Shown here: in pieces, positions 31,949 through 39,249 of the stretch
Layout: each line of letters starts with the position of its first letter
How positions within the stretch are numbered: the first letter of the stretch is position 1
Origin: Anaerolineaceae bacterium UBA5404
Lineage (GTDB): Bacteria; Chloroflexota; Anaerolineae; Anaerolineales; Anaerolineaceae
NCBI GenBank assembly: GCA_002409625.1
Contig: DHNY01000006.1
Coordinates: 88,475-152,474 of the forward strand
Reading direction: 5' to 3'
DNA: 64,000 nt
The notes under the pieces: generated by a model
The model's input: the letters and a program-made list of their open reading frames with translations, nothing else
The model's database searches: none
What the model was told of the DNA's origin: nothing
Made by a program: the position numbers and the translations under genes

Positions 31949-33658
31949 ATGTTTACTTTGCGGGATTTGGACGAATTAGCGGGGTTCGCCGTTATGAATA
32001 TCAGGACTCTAAATTCCACGGTTTTACGCGCGATAGGGGAAAAGGTCAGGTTGCTACGCAAAGGCGGGAAATTCGATAAATTTGAGTCGCAAAGTCGATT
32101 TGGTAGCGATGCGGATAAGTTGTTGCGCGAAATTCAAAAAGAAATAGATATTGCTACTGCTTCTATCGAAGAGGTTTATGCGAGGGTTGCTAAAATTGCT
32201 TACCGGACTTATGCAGAGTCATTTTTAGCCCAAGGCTTGAAGCAGCCGCCGATTGAGCAGGAGCGGGCCTTAGTGAACTTTATTCAGAGTGTGGCAGCGA
32301 CAACAAAAGGATCCTTTGCGAATCTCAGTAATACGACTGCGATCGGGTTCAGATTGTTGGATCCAGGTAGCCGCACTACATTCGTTGGGTTCAAGCGACA
32401 TTATCATAATCTTATTGACCAGGCCGTTGCGGATATCGCAACAGGAAATGAGTCCTGGAGTGGTGCGTTTAGAAATGCGCTAAAACAGACTGCTGACAGT
32501 GGGATTAGGGTGCTGGACTATGAAAGCGGATATAGTCGCCGGTTGGACAGCGCAATGAGGCAAAATGTTCTGGATGGTGTGAAGGCGATTACGACTGAGA
32601 TAACAGCCCGTAATGGTGAAAAGTTTGGTGCGGATGGATGGGAGATTGACGCGCATAATTGGTGCGCACCGGATCATTTGCCGTTTCAGGGAAGGCGGTT
32701 TACAAAAGCAGAATTTGAGGAAATACAAGAAGCGTTGCCAAGGAAGTTCGAGACCTGGAATTGCCGTCATACGGTTTATGCGGTGGATCTGAGAGCTTCA
32801 ACACCACTTTATACTGAGGAAGAATTGCAGAAAATTGCAGCAACATCAACAGAGGCGCGCGAGTTTGATGGCAGGGAATATACTGCTTATGAAGCCACTC
32901 AATTGCAGCGAAAACTTGAGACGCAAATTAGAAAGCATAAGGATCGCGCAAATATTGCGAAGGCAGCGGGGGATGATCTGACACGAAGGGCAGAGCAATT
33001 GCGGATTAATCAACTGAAAGATAAATATGTTGAACTCAGTAATAGGTTTGGTTTGCCGGTCGCGAAGGATCGGATGGCAGTTGCGGGGTTTAGGAGGGTG
33101 AAGGCTATCGAAAACCCTAAAATAGTTGAAAGTGAGAACGTCTTGAAACAAGTGGAAGGGGATAGCAATGAAAAGATCCGAAAATTACAACCCAATGAAA
33201 TTGTTCTTACCGATAAAGTGAATCAACAATACGTAGGAGATCTTGGTGATTTACAACAGAATTACTATGGAAAAGATGAGCCAGGGAGGGTTTATGTTAA
33301 GAACTTACCCGTTCATTACAACAATTATTCGGCTGCACATATGACATCCAGTCAGACACATTTAGACAGGCTGCCGTGGATTGAGATCAATATTGCCGAC
33401 TTTGTTCGAGCAATAGAATCGCCGGAATTTATTGAAATAAACTTAAGGAAATTGGATGTAGGAAATTACTCTCTATCTAATATTGTAAAAGTAGGTAACT
33501 CTTTGAATAAGAAAGGCTTTGAGTATATGAAAGTAGCGATTTCTTTATCAAAGGGTGATTCAAATTACCATCAAATTACTACAATTCATCCCGTGCGTTG
33601 GAATAGCTTGTTTGATGTAAATGGGGACTTAAAAGCCAAGTACAAACGCATTCAATAA
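31949..33658 (+). CDS. Minor capsid protein 2 with C-terminal toxin-like domain
   Basis: 569 residues. The N-terminal two thirds is the phage minor capsid/head morphogenesis family: a helical start, then WEIDAHNWCAPDHLPFQGRR and FETWNCRHTVYAVDL. The last 150 or so residues (from about NEIVLTDKVNQQY to the end) form a separate domain with conserved-looking His (AAHMTSSQTH, then HQITTIHPVRW). It resembles the barnase/EndoU/colicin-E5-like (PBECR-type) nuclease domains attached to phage minor capsid proteins. The nuclease role is inference. Confidence 0.72.
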   Translation: MFTLRDLDELAGFAVMNIRTLNSTVLRAIGEKVRLLRKGGKFDKFESQSRFGSDADKLLREIQKEIDIATASIEEVYARVAKIAYRTYAESFLAQGLKQPPIEQERALVNFIQSVAATTKGSFANLSNTTAIGFRLLDPGSRTTFVGFKRHYHNLIDQAVADIATGNESWSGAFRNALKQTADSGIRVLDYESGYSRRLDSAMRQNVLDGVKAITTEITARNGEKFGADGWEIDAHNWCAPDHLPFQGRRFTKAEFEEIQEALPRKFETWNCRHTVYAVDLRASTPLYTEEELQKIAATSTEAREFDGREYTAYEATQLQRKLETQIRKHKDRANIAKAAGDDLTRRAEQLRINQLKDKYVELSNRFGLPVAKDRMAVAGFRRVKAIENPKIVESENVLKQVEGDSNEKIRKLQPNEIVLTDKVNQQYVGDLGDLQQNYYGKDEPGRVYVKNLPVHYNNYSAAHMTSSQTHLDRLPWIEINIADFVRAIESPEFIEINLRKLDVGNYSLSNIVKVGNSLNKKGFEYMKVAISLSKGDSNYHQITTIHPVRWNSLFDVNGDLKAKYKRIQ

Positions 33659-33661
33659 AAA

Positions 33662-33680
33662 AGACCATTACTGGTCTCTT
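33662..33680 (+). terminator. Hairpin after the minor capsid gene
   Basis: AGACCA-TTAC-TGGTCT starts three bases after the stop codon, with a preceding A-run and only a weak T tail; possibly an attenuating terminator. Confidence 0.45.
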
Positions 33681-33681
33681 A

Positions 33682-33753
33682 ATGTCCCATAGCCGGTGCG
33701 CGACACCCGGATCGGTCTGTGCCAGTGAGTAGCGACTGCTCACCTTAGGACAT
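33682..33753 (+). ncRNA. Candidate three-way-junction structured RNA
   Basis: Closing stem ATGTCC/GGACAT (33682-33687 with 33748-33753); arm 2 CCGGTG/CACCCGG with one bulged C and a 5-base loop (33693-33710); arm 3 GTGAGTAG/CTGCTCAC, 8 bp with a CGA loop (33725-33743). A TACTCAGTA motif begins on the last base of the closing stem. No known riboswitch or ribozyme core was recognised. Confidence 0.4.
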
Positions 33754-33944
33754 ACTCAGTATAACATAAATAAAGTAAAACAACAAACATGAAGAGGTTT
33801 CGGAAGGGGGATGTTATGACCCGCTCCATAGTTCCGGGAACCATTCCAGGAACGCATATTACCAGTTCCATAGTTCCCCCTCTTTGTAATAAGCAAACAG
33901 ATTGAAAACAAAGCAAAACTATTCGAAGTTAGCATGAATATGTC

Positions 33945-33973
33945 TTGCGATTGATAATCATTTTTAGTAGAAT
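33945..33973 (+). promoter_or_regulatory. Promoter of the tRNA-like gene
   Basis: TTGCGA (33945-33950), 17 bases, TAGAAT (33968-33973). The tRNA-like helix starts 11 bases after the -10 box. Confidence 0.55.
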
Positions 33974-33983
33974 TACCTGCAGT

Positions 33984-34054
33984 GTGGGCCCAGATATGGT
34001 ATCGGAGCAGGCTTCTCACCTTGCTGGTGTGGGTTCGAATCCCACTGGGTCCAC
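33984..34054 (+). tRNA. Divergent phage tRNA-like gene
   Basis: A 9-bp acceptor helix GTGGGCCCA / TGGGTCCAC, an anticodon-type stem GCAGG / CTTGC with an 8-base loop CTTCTCAC, and a canonical T arm GTGGG-TTCGAAT-CCCAC. The D region is shortened to a GATA-TGG-TATC mini hairpin; the tRNA body is 68 bases. If the 3' stem is read with one bulged base, the anticodon is TCT (Arg). With the 8-base loop it could be a frameshift-type or dead tRNA. It has its own promoter. Confidence 0.55.
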
Positions 34055-34223
34055 CTTTGAATTCAAATTGACAAATCTACAATTTGTGTGTTATTATGTT
34101 ATTGAGAAGCCTGCAACACAGCAGCATAAAATGACGTAAACGCCCTCGCGCTCCGTCGGCCCCGCCCTCAGTCCACCGCTGGGGCGGTGTGCTTTAATTT
34201 GCTTGAATTTTCAAAAACTGTGC

Positions 34224-34311
34224 TATAATATACTTATAACTAAATAGAGTTTTCGGAGTTTATCGCCCGTCACATGTCATTTGAAATAATGGCCCGTGTG
34301 ATGGGTTTTTT
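34224..34311 (+). promoter_or_regulatory. Promoter-terminator cassette 2, before the head module
   Basis: Extended -10 TGCTATAAT (box 34224-34229) with TTGAAT upstream. A terminator hairpin CCCGTCACA (34266) / TGTGATGGG (34297) with a GGGTTTTTTG tail follows 37 bases later. It matches the layout, -10 context and post-terminator bases of cassette 1 (27341-27428), but the stem sequences differ. Confidence 0.7.
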
Positions 34312-34366
34312 GTTTTAACTTCGATTTCTCTAATTTGCTGACGAGCACTATACGGAGGAATTTGCA

Positions 34367-34888
34367 ATGGCCCAAGATGCCGACCCTACTGAGAATATCC
34401 AGGAAGAAACGCAAGAAGTTGCGGAAACTAAACCTACGGCTACGCCGGAAAAAACCCACACTCAAGCTGATGTTGATCGCATTGTTGGGGAACGCTTAGC
34501 ACGCGAACGTGCGAAATTCCCTGGCGAAGATGAGCTGAAAGCTTTTACTGAGTGGAAAAAATCTCAACAATCGGAAGCTGAAAAGATTGCCGAACGCGAA
34601 AAAGAATATCAAACGCAAATTGCCAAGAACACCGAGTTACAACGCGAACTTGCGGTGATCAAAGCTGGTGTAAAGACTGATGATGCGGATTATGTCATCT
34701 TCCGTGTTAGCAAGATGGAAGGTGATTTTGATAAGAACCTGAAAGCTTTCCTTGCTGAGAATAAGAAGTATACCGAGCCCGAGACCGCAACGGTTGAAGG
34801 GATGAAACACAAACCGCCACTCTCTGGAGGCGAAGACGGTGTTGAAGCCGCGTTTTTGAAGCGAAACCCAGGGTTGAAGGTGGAATAA
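34367..34888 (+). CDS. Phage scaffold protein (GP20/DUF4355-like)
   Basis: 173 residues, highly charged and helical: DVDRIVGERLARERAKF, then EREKEYQTQIAKNTELQREL. The C-terminus ends AAFLKRNPGLKV, the usual capsid-binding tail of scaffolds. CGGAGGAA precedes the ATG. It directs procapsid assembly with the major capsid protein encoded 24 bases downstream. Confidence 0.8.
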   Translation: MAQDADPTENIQEETQEVAETKPTATPEKTHTQADVDRIVGERLARERAKFPGEDELKAFTEWKKSQQSEAEKIAEREKEYQTQIAKNTELQRELAVIKAGVKTDDADYVIFRVSKMEGDFDKNLKAFLAENKKYTEPETATVEGMKHKPPLSGGEDGVEAAFLKRNPGLKVE

Positions 34889-34911
34889 CTACTATGGAGG
34901 ATTAAAAGAAA

Positions 34912-35982
34912 ATGGCAAAAACACATACCGCGCAAGACCGCTATTCCAAGCTGGTGCTTGCGAAATTGAGAAATGATCTTGTCCTGAAGGACGGGATTGT
35001 ATTTAACAACGATTACGAGGGAGATCCGGTTGCTGGAAAAGTGCGGATTCTCGTTCGTGATACCGAGGTCGCCGTTGGCGATTATGATGTTGCCACTGGC
35101 AAGGCAGTTGCCCAAGGTGCGACCACGTACCTGGATATTCTTGTGAACAAGGACAAGGCTGTCAATGAGTTGATTGATGGCTATGAGGCCGCTTCAGTGC
35201 CTGATGGTTTGATCGCGGATCGACTGGATTCTGCTGCCTACTCTTTGGGGTTGCAGCTTGACTCTGACGGTGCTACCGAGCTGCTCGCAAATGGCACGGT
35301 CGAAAATGTTGCCCAGGTGACTGCTGCGAACGCTTATGCGGCAATGGTCGACCTGAGGACAAAAATGAGCAAGGCAAAGATCCCGTTGACTGGCCGTTAT
35401 GCGCTTGTCACCCCGGATTTTTATGCCCTGATTTTGAAATCGCCGGAATTCATCAAGGCAAGTGATCTGGGTGATGCGGTTGTTCAAAGCGGCGCGGTTG
35501 GTAAGATCGCCGGATTTACGCTGTATGAATGGAACGATGCGACCCCTGGTCTGCAGGCGATTGCCGGCCATCCCAGATGGGCAACTCGTGTGAATGAATG
35601 GAGCGTGCCAATCGGATTGAAGGACCTGACTAACTCCTATATCGGTGCATCCGCTGTTCAGGGGCGCATGGTTTACGCCCACAAGGTAACTCGTCAAACA
35701 GCAATCCGCTGTATGTATTCACCGGCGGAATTAGGAGCCACACTTGCCGGGGGCACCAGTGGCAAAACTGCTATTACCGCCTCAGGCGCAACCGGTACCG
35801 CAAAATACCGCCTGAATCCCACTACCCGCGTTGTTTATGGGCAAAACGACACCGGATTCACTGCAATTTCTACTCAGCCTACCACTGCAGTCGGTGACAT
35901 TATCGAGGTTGTGGACTTTGTTTCATCTGCTGCGGTTAAGGTCTCTTACCTAACCGTTACAGCTGATGTAATTGGATCCTAA
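34912..35982 (+). CDS. Major capsid protein with C-terminal extra domain
   Basis: 356 residues. The first 280 or so show the HK97-fold style of this head type: YLDILVNKDKAVNELIDGYE, RYALVTPDFYALILKS, and AYAHKVTR-like ends. A Gly/Ser/Thr-rich linker (GATLAGGTSGKTAITASGAT) leads to about 70 residues of beta-rich sequence, perhaps a decoration domain on the capsid surface. GGAGG precedes the start. Confidence 0.82.
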   Translation: MAKTHTAQDRYSKLVLAKLRNDLVLKDGIVFNNDYEGDPVAGKVRILVRDTEVAVGDYDVATGKAVAQGATTYLDILVNKDKAVNELIDGYEAASVPDGLIADRLDSAAYSLGLQLDSDGATELLANGTVENVAQVTAANAYAAMVDLRTKMSKAKIPLTGRYALVTPDFYALILKSPEFIKASDLGDAVVQSGAVGKIAGFTLYEWNDATPGLQAIAGHPRWATRVNEWSVPIGLKDLTNSYIGASAVQGRMVYAHKVTRQTAIRCMYSPAELGATLAGGTSGKTAITASGATGTAKYRLNPTTRVVYGQNDTGFTAISTQPTTAVGDIIEVVDFVSSAAVKVSYLTVTADVIGS

Positions 35983-36011
35983 TCTCAGCTACTGAGTAAA
36001 GGAATACTGGG

Positions 36012-36401
36012 ATGGACGCATTTGTTAATCATGAGTTTTACGTAAACACATATGGCGGTGTGGACATCCCGCCTTCCTTATCTTTTGACACCTTAGCCCT
36101 AAAAGCCAGTTTTGATGTGAACTATCACACTCTGGAACGTGCGCAAAAGGTGATTGAAGCTGACACAAACCAGGATTTGGTTAATAAGGTCAAAATGGCG
36201 ACATGTGCGGTGATTGAGATCTTAGGCAGTAATGAAAACAGCCAGTTGGCGGCCATGGGGATTAGCAGTGAAAAAATTGGTGATCACTCAGTAAGTTATG
36301 CCGGTGCGGGTGTAATGGCTAAGTACGCAAAAGAACAGGTGTATTTGGCGGTAGACAAGTATCTGGCACTAACCGGATTGATGTTCACGGGAGTTGGATA
36401 A
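36012..36401 (+). CDS. Head-tail connector protein
   Basis: 129 residues, helical (LERAQKVIEADTNQDLVNKV, YAKEQVYLAVDKYLALTGLM), in the position of the gp6/gp15-like adaptor after the capsid gene. TACTGAGTA (35990-35998) runs into its AAAGGA ribosome site. Confidence 0.6.
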   Translation: MDAFVNHEFYVNTYGGVDIPPSLSFDTLALKASFDVNYHTLERAQKVIEADTNQDLVNKVKMATCAVIEILGSNENSQLAAMGISSEKIGDHSVSYAGAGVMAKYAKEQVYLAVDKYLALTGLMFTGVG

Positions 36402-36779
36402 ATGCACGCGCCACATGACATGACCTGGTACGAAAGGACCATAAGGGATAACGAAGCAATATACATGCGTCATGAGGTCCCAATGGTGAGTTGGCAAGAG
36501 CGAAAGGCTGCTAATGTCATCAAGGCCGGTTTGTTGGAAGCCGACAAAGCAACTATTTATGTGCCTTGCTTCTTGGGTGGCGTTGACCGATGTGTGAATT
36601 TGCCTGTCAAGATTGGTGACATGCTTGTTAAAGGTGTGGTTCAGGATGAAATTACTGCTGATTTTAGCATTGAGGACCTGGTTCGCAAATATCCTTACTC
36701 AGTAAAAGTTACGAGTGTGGATTACAAGGACTATCCACTAAATCCCAAGATGAGCCATATTCAGATTGGTGGTATGTGA
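36402..36779 (+). CDS. Head closure (stopper) protein
   Basis: 125 residues directly after the adaptor gene and overlapping the next by four bases. Beta-rich C-terminus (DLVRKYPYSVKVTSVDYKDY, ending MSHIQIGGM), typical of minor-capsid-type stoppers of this phage group. The codons for YSV contain an exact TACTCAGTA. Assignment is mainly by order. Confidence 0.55.
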   Translation: MHAPHDMTWYERTIRDNEAIYMRHEVPMVSWQERKAANVIKAGLLEADKATIYVPCFLGGVDRCVNLPVKIGDMLVKGVVQDEITADFSIEDLVRKYPYSVKVTSVDYKDYPLNPKMSHIQIGGM

Positions 36780-37204
36780 TGGCGAATAAACGATATGTTG
36801 AAACACCTAGAGGGTTTACGCAGTTTGTGCGACTTGAGAATGGTTCTGTTCGTGTTGAACTTGTTTGGAACCCTGGTTTTGGTGATAGGTTGGATCTAGC
36901 GCATGCGAGTGCACAGGAGTTTGTTGACAATGAGGTTTTGAGGTTGTCAAACAAGTATGCCCCAAAGGTTACATCCATGTTGATTAAGTCGGGTGTTTTG
37001 GGCACTGAGGTTGGAAGTGGTGAAGTCGCCTGGATTGCACCTTACGCACGTTATCAGTACAACCTGGAAGACAGGAAGACAAGCCAGAACATCAATCCTG
37101 ATTTCAATCCTGGTGAACCGAAATGGTTCGAACGGGCTATGGCAATTCATTATGATGAAATAGTGGAAGGTGTCGAAGAGCGACTTGCCAGAGGTGTTGC
37201 ATGA
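36776..37204 (+). CDS. Tail completion / minor capsid protein
   Basis: 142 residues with an N-terminal helix-rich part and the segment EVAWIAPYARYQYNLEDRKT, which matches the conserved WxxPYARYQYYG-type motif of minor capsid proteins in the Min_capsid_2 group (HK97 gp10-like). The start overlaps the previous stop. Confidence 0.68.
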   Translation: MMANKRYVETPRGFTQFVRLENGSVRVELVWNPGFGDRLDLAHASAQEFVDNEVLRLSNKYAPKVTSMLIKSGVLGTEVGSGEVAWIAPYARYQYNLEDRKTSQNINPDFNPGEPKWFERAMAIHYDEIVEGVEERLARGVA

Positions 37205-37614
37205 GTGATATCAAGTCCATCCAGAACTACTTACTGAGTTACCAAAACTTGGATAAAAACCGCCCTGTTTGGGTGGAGATGTTAGGGCCTGAAGCAAGCC
37301 ATTACGCGGTGTTTCTGTCCCCTGGCAAGCGTGTTACTGAGGATATTATTGGTAATCGCACGGTTGAGTATCCTTTTGGTTTTGGCGCGACTGAGGTTCT
37401 TACGGACAATAGCGCGTTAGAGACTGCTGAATTTTATGAGGCGTTTGCTGCTTGGCTGGATGAACAAACTGAACTTGGACATTTGCCGGAATTGGATGCC
37501 GGAAAGGTTGCGTTGTCGATTGAGGCTCTAGACACAGCAACGATTATTTACAGAGCCGCGAAAACGGGGATCTATCAGATCCTTTGCAAATTAACTTACT
37601 TTGAAGAGAGGTAA
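37201..37614 (+). CDS. Tail terminator / minor capsid protein 3
   Basis: 137 residues overlapping the previous gene by four bases. It has FEAFAAWLDEQ-like helices (YEAFAAWLDEQTELGHLPEL) and a terminal beta hairpin GIYQILCKLTYFEE, as in phage minor capsid protein 3/tail terminators. It precedes the tail tube gene. Confidence 0.65.
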   Translation: MSDIKSIQNYLLSYQNLDKNRPVWVEMLGPEASHYAVFLSPGKRVTEDIIGNRTVEYPFGFGATEVLTDNSALETAEFYEAFAAWLDEQTELGHLPELDAGKVALSIEALDTATIIYRAAKTGIYQILCKLTYFEER

Positions 37615-37617
37615 TAC

Positions 37618-38142
37618 ATGGCTGGAAAAAAAGCCCCACGCTCCAGTATTCAACATTTTCTAAATACTGGAACAACTGAAACACCTGAATGGAACCGATT
37701 AGGTTTTGCGGTTTCGAGCGGTGAGATTAACTATAACACTGAGACGGAAGAGACGGCTGATATCACAATGGACAACAAGGTTACGGATATTACTGGTTAT
37801 AACCGAAATTTTCCAATTGAGGGCGTTGTTTTGCCTGGTGATCCGGTGTTTGAGTTTGTTGATGACCTACGGATTAACATGAGGGTTTTAGATGACCTGC
37901 GTACAGATTTGGTTAATGTTTGGGCATATAAAACGCCTACTGTTACTGTTACAGAAGACGAGCCTCCAGTCGAGGTGAAAACATGGCCTGCGGAACGAGT
38001 GCCAGTAAATGTTGGCATTGACAGCATTGGCGGTGAAGGTGCGTCTAGCGCAAAAATTAAGTACACGCTTTATGACGCGGGACCACCTGTTATTGGCACT
38101 TTCAATCCTGAAACCAAAGTGTTCACTGCCGCTGGTGGATAA
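37618..38142 (+). CDS. Major tail tube protein
   Basis: 174 residues, beta-rich. The pattern GEINYNTETEETADITMDNK followed by an Ile/Val-rich barrel and KIKYTLYDAGPP matches the tail tube proteins of this siphophage group. It is followed by a GC-rich hairpin. Confidence 0.78.
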   Translation: MAGKKAPRSSIQHFLNTGTTETPEWNRLGFAVSSGEINYNTETEETADITMDNKVTDITGYNRNFPIEGVVLPGDPVFEFVDDLRINMRVLDDLRTDLVNVWAYKTPTVTVTEDEPPVEVKTWPAERVPVNVGIDSIGGEGASSAKIKYTLYDAGPPVIGTFNPETKVFTAAGG

Positions 38143-38152
38143 AGACAGACTA

Positions 38153-38176
38153 GCCCCCGCTAAGATGGGTGGGGGC
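38153..38176 (+). terminator. GC hairpin between tail tube and assembly-chaperone genes
   Basis: GCCCCC / GGGGGC around a 12-base loop. There is no U-tract, so it may lower downstream expression or protect the abundant tail tube mRNA rather than terminate fully. Confidence 0.5.
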
Positions 38177-38220
38177 ATAAAGGTTTTAGATAGACTGCAA
38201 GTCTTGGAGAAAGGTTGTAA

Positions 38221-38655
38221 ATGAAAAATTTGTCGCTTGGTGAAGTTTTTGAATTCACTATAAATGATGATCCTGCGCGGGTGATCCGCTTCAATGCTAA
38301 TGATGTAAAACTGAGAGAAAAAATTTTCAATTTTGCCAAGGAAGCTAGCCGAAAAGAAAAAGAATTCAACAAGAGAATTAAGGAAATTGATGCGATTGAG
38401 GGTGATGATGAGTATGGATTCTCATTACAGGCTGCGCCTTCGATGGATTTGGTTTTAGAAATCGCAGATTACTTTATGAAGGGCTTAGATGATGTTTTTG
38501 GAGAAGGCACCAGCGAAATTGTATTTGCGGACGGCTTTGATTTCGATTCGTTCACTGTGTTTTTAGGTTTTGTTTTAGATAAATTTAATGAAACAGGAAA
38601 TAAAAAAGTTCAGGCGCGGTTAGCGAAGAAGTCTTTATCAAAAGCAATGAAGTAG
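38221..38655 (+). CDS. Tail assembly chaperone-like protein
   Basis: 144 residues between tail tube and Gp15-type genes, the place of the first tail chaperone. Beta start (LGEVFEFTINDDPARVIRF), then charged helices (KEASRKEKEFNKRIKEIDAI). It chaperones the tape measure. No slippery site was seen at its end, and the next gene starts six bases later with GTG. Confidence 0.62.
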   Translation: MKNLSLGEVFEFTINDDPARVIRFNANDVKLREKIFNFAKEASRKEKEFNKRIKEIDAIEGDDEYGFSLQAAPSMDLVLEIADYFMKGLDDVFGEGTSEIVFADGFDFDSFTVFLGFVLDKFNETGNKKVQARLAKKSLSKAMK

Positions 38656-38661
38656 GTTGCG

Positions 38662-39249
38662 GTGAATATTTTACTCGACGAACTCCCGGAAGCCATAGAA
38701 ATCAACGGTGTTGCGTACCCTATAAATTGGGACCATCGCACCGGGATTGATTGCATCTTGGATTTCGAGAGTGATGAATTCACACTTGAAGAAAAGGCCG
38801 TTCTTTTACTGAGTAGGTTGTATAGGGATGCTTTACCAGATGATGTTAACGAGGCAGTTCGTTTGGGATTGAAGTTTTTGAATGGCGGACAAGAGAGCGA
38901 GGAGGAAGGAAACCCTTTTGCGAATACATTCAGACTTTATTCCTTCGAGAAGGACGCGCGTTTGATTTATGCGGCTTTTAGGCAAACCCATGGGATTGAT
39001 CTTCAAAAAACAACACTTCATTGGTGGGTGTTTTTTGCTCTTTTCTTGGATTTGGGTGCGGAAACTTCGTTTTGTTCTCTGATCAATTTACGACATAGGA
39101 TAAAGAGTGGCGAGGCAAATAAGTATGAACGGGAACAAGCCAGAAAATTGGGCTCCGTTTTTGATTTACCAGAGGATGAAACCTTGCTGAGTGAAAACGA
39201 AAATGAGAATTTGGCATTGTTTGAAGCGTTATTGGATGGTGAACGATGA
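38662..39249 (+). CDS. Bacteriophage Gp15-family tail protein
   Basis: 195 residues from a GTG start. NILLDELPEAIEINGVAYPI, then TFRLYSFEKDARLIYAAFRQ and LHWWVFFALFLDL, match the Gp15 family (Listeria A118 type), the second tail chaperone. Overlaps the tape measure start by four bases. Confidence 0.8.
   Translation: MNILLDELPEAIEINGVAYPINWDHRTGIDCILDFESDEFTLEEKAVLLLSRLYRDALPDDVNEAVRLGLKFLNGGQESEEEGNPFANTFRLYSFEKDARLIYAAFRQTHGIDLQKTTLHWWVFFALFLDLGAETSFCSLINLRHRIKSGEANKYEREQARKLGSVFDLPEDETLLSENENENLALFEALLDGER

Larger units (their letters stand above)
33754..34366. other. Non-coding block between minor capsid and scaffold genes
   Basis: Nothing convincing is coded here; the minus-strand ORF 33756-34019 lacks a ribosome site. 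The block holds two TCCATAGTTCC copies (33828, 33866) inside a GGGGGA/TCCCCC pairing, a promoter and tRNA-like gene, a GC-rich hairpin CACCGC-TGGG-GCGGTG (34174-34189), and promoter-terminator cassette 2. Confidence 0.6.

Noticed and set aside
33682..33753. Hammerhead-type self-cleaving ribozyme
   Set aside because: The three-way shape is suggestive, but the core bases CUGAUGA and GAAA are missing.
33756..34019. 87-codon minus-strand ORF in the capsid-region gap
   Set aside because: It is opposite to all nearby genes, lacks a ribosome site, and lies over the repeats and the tRNA-like promoter.
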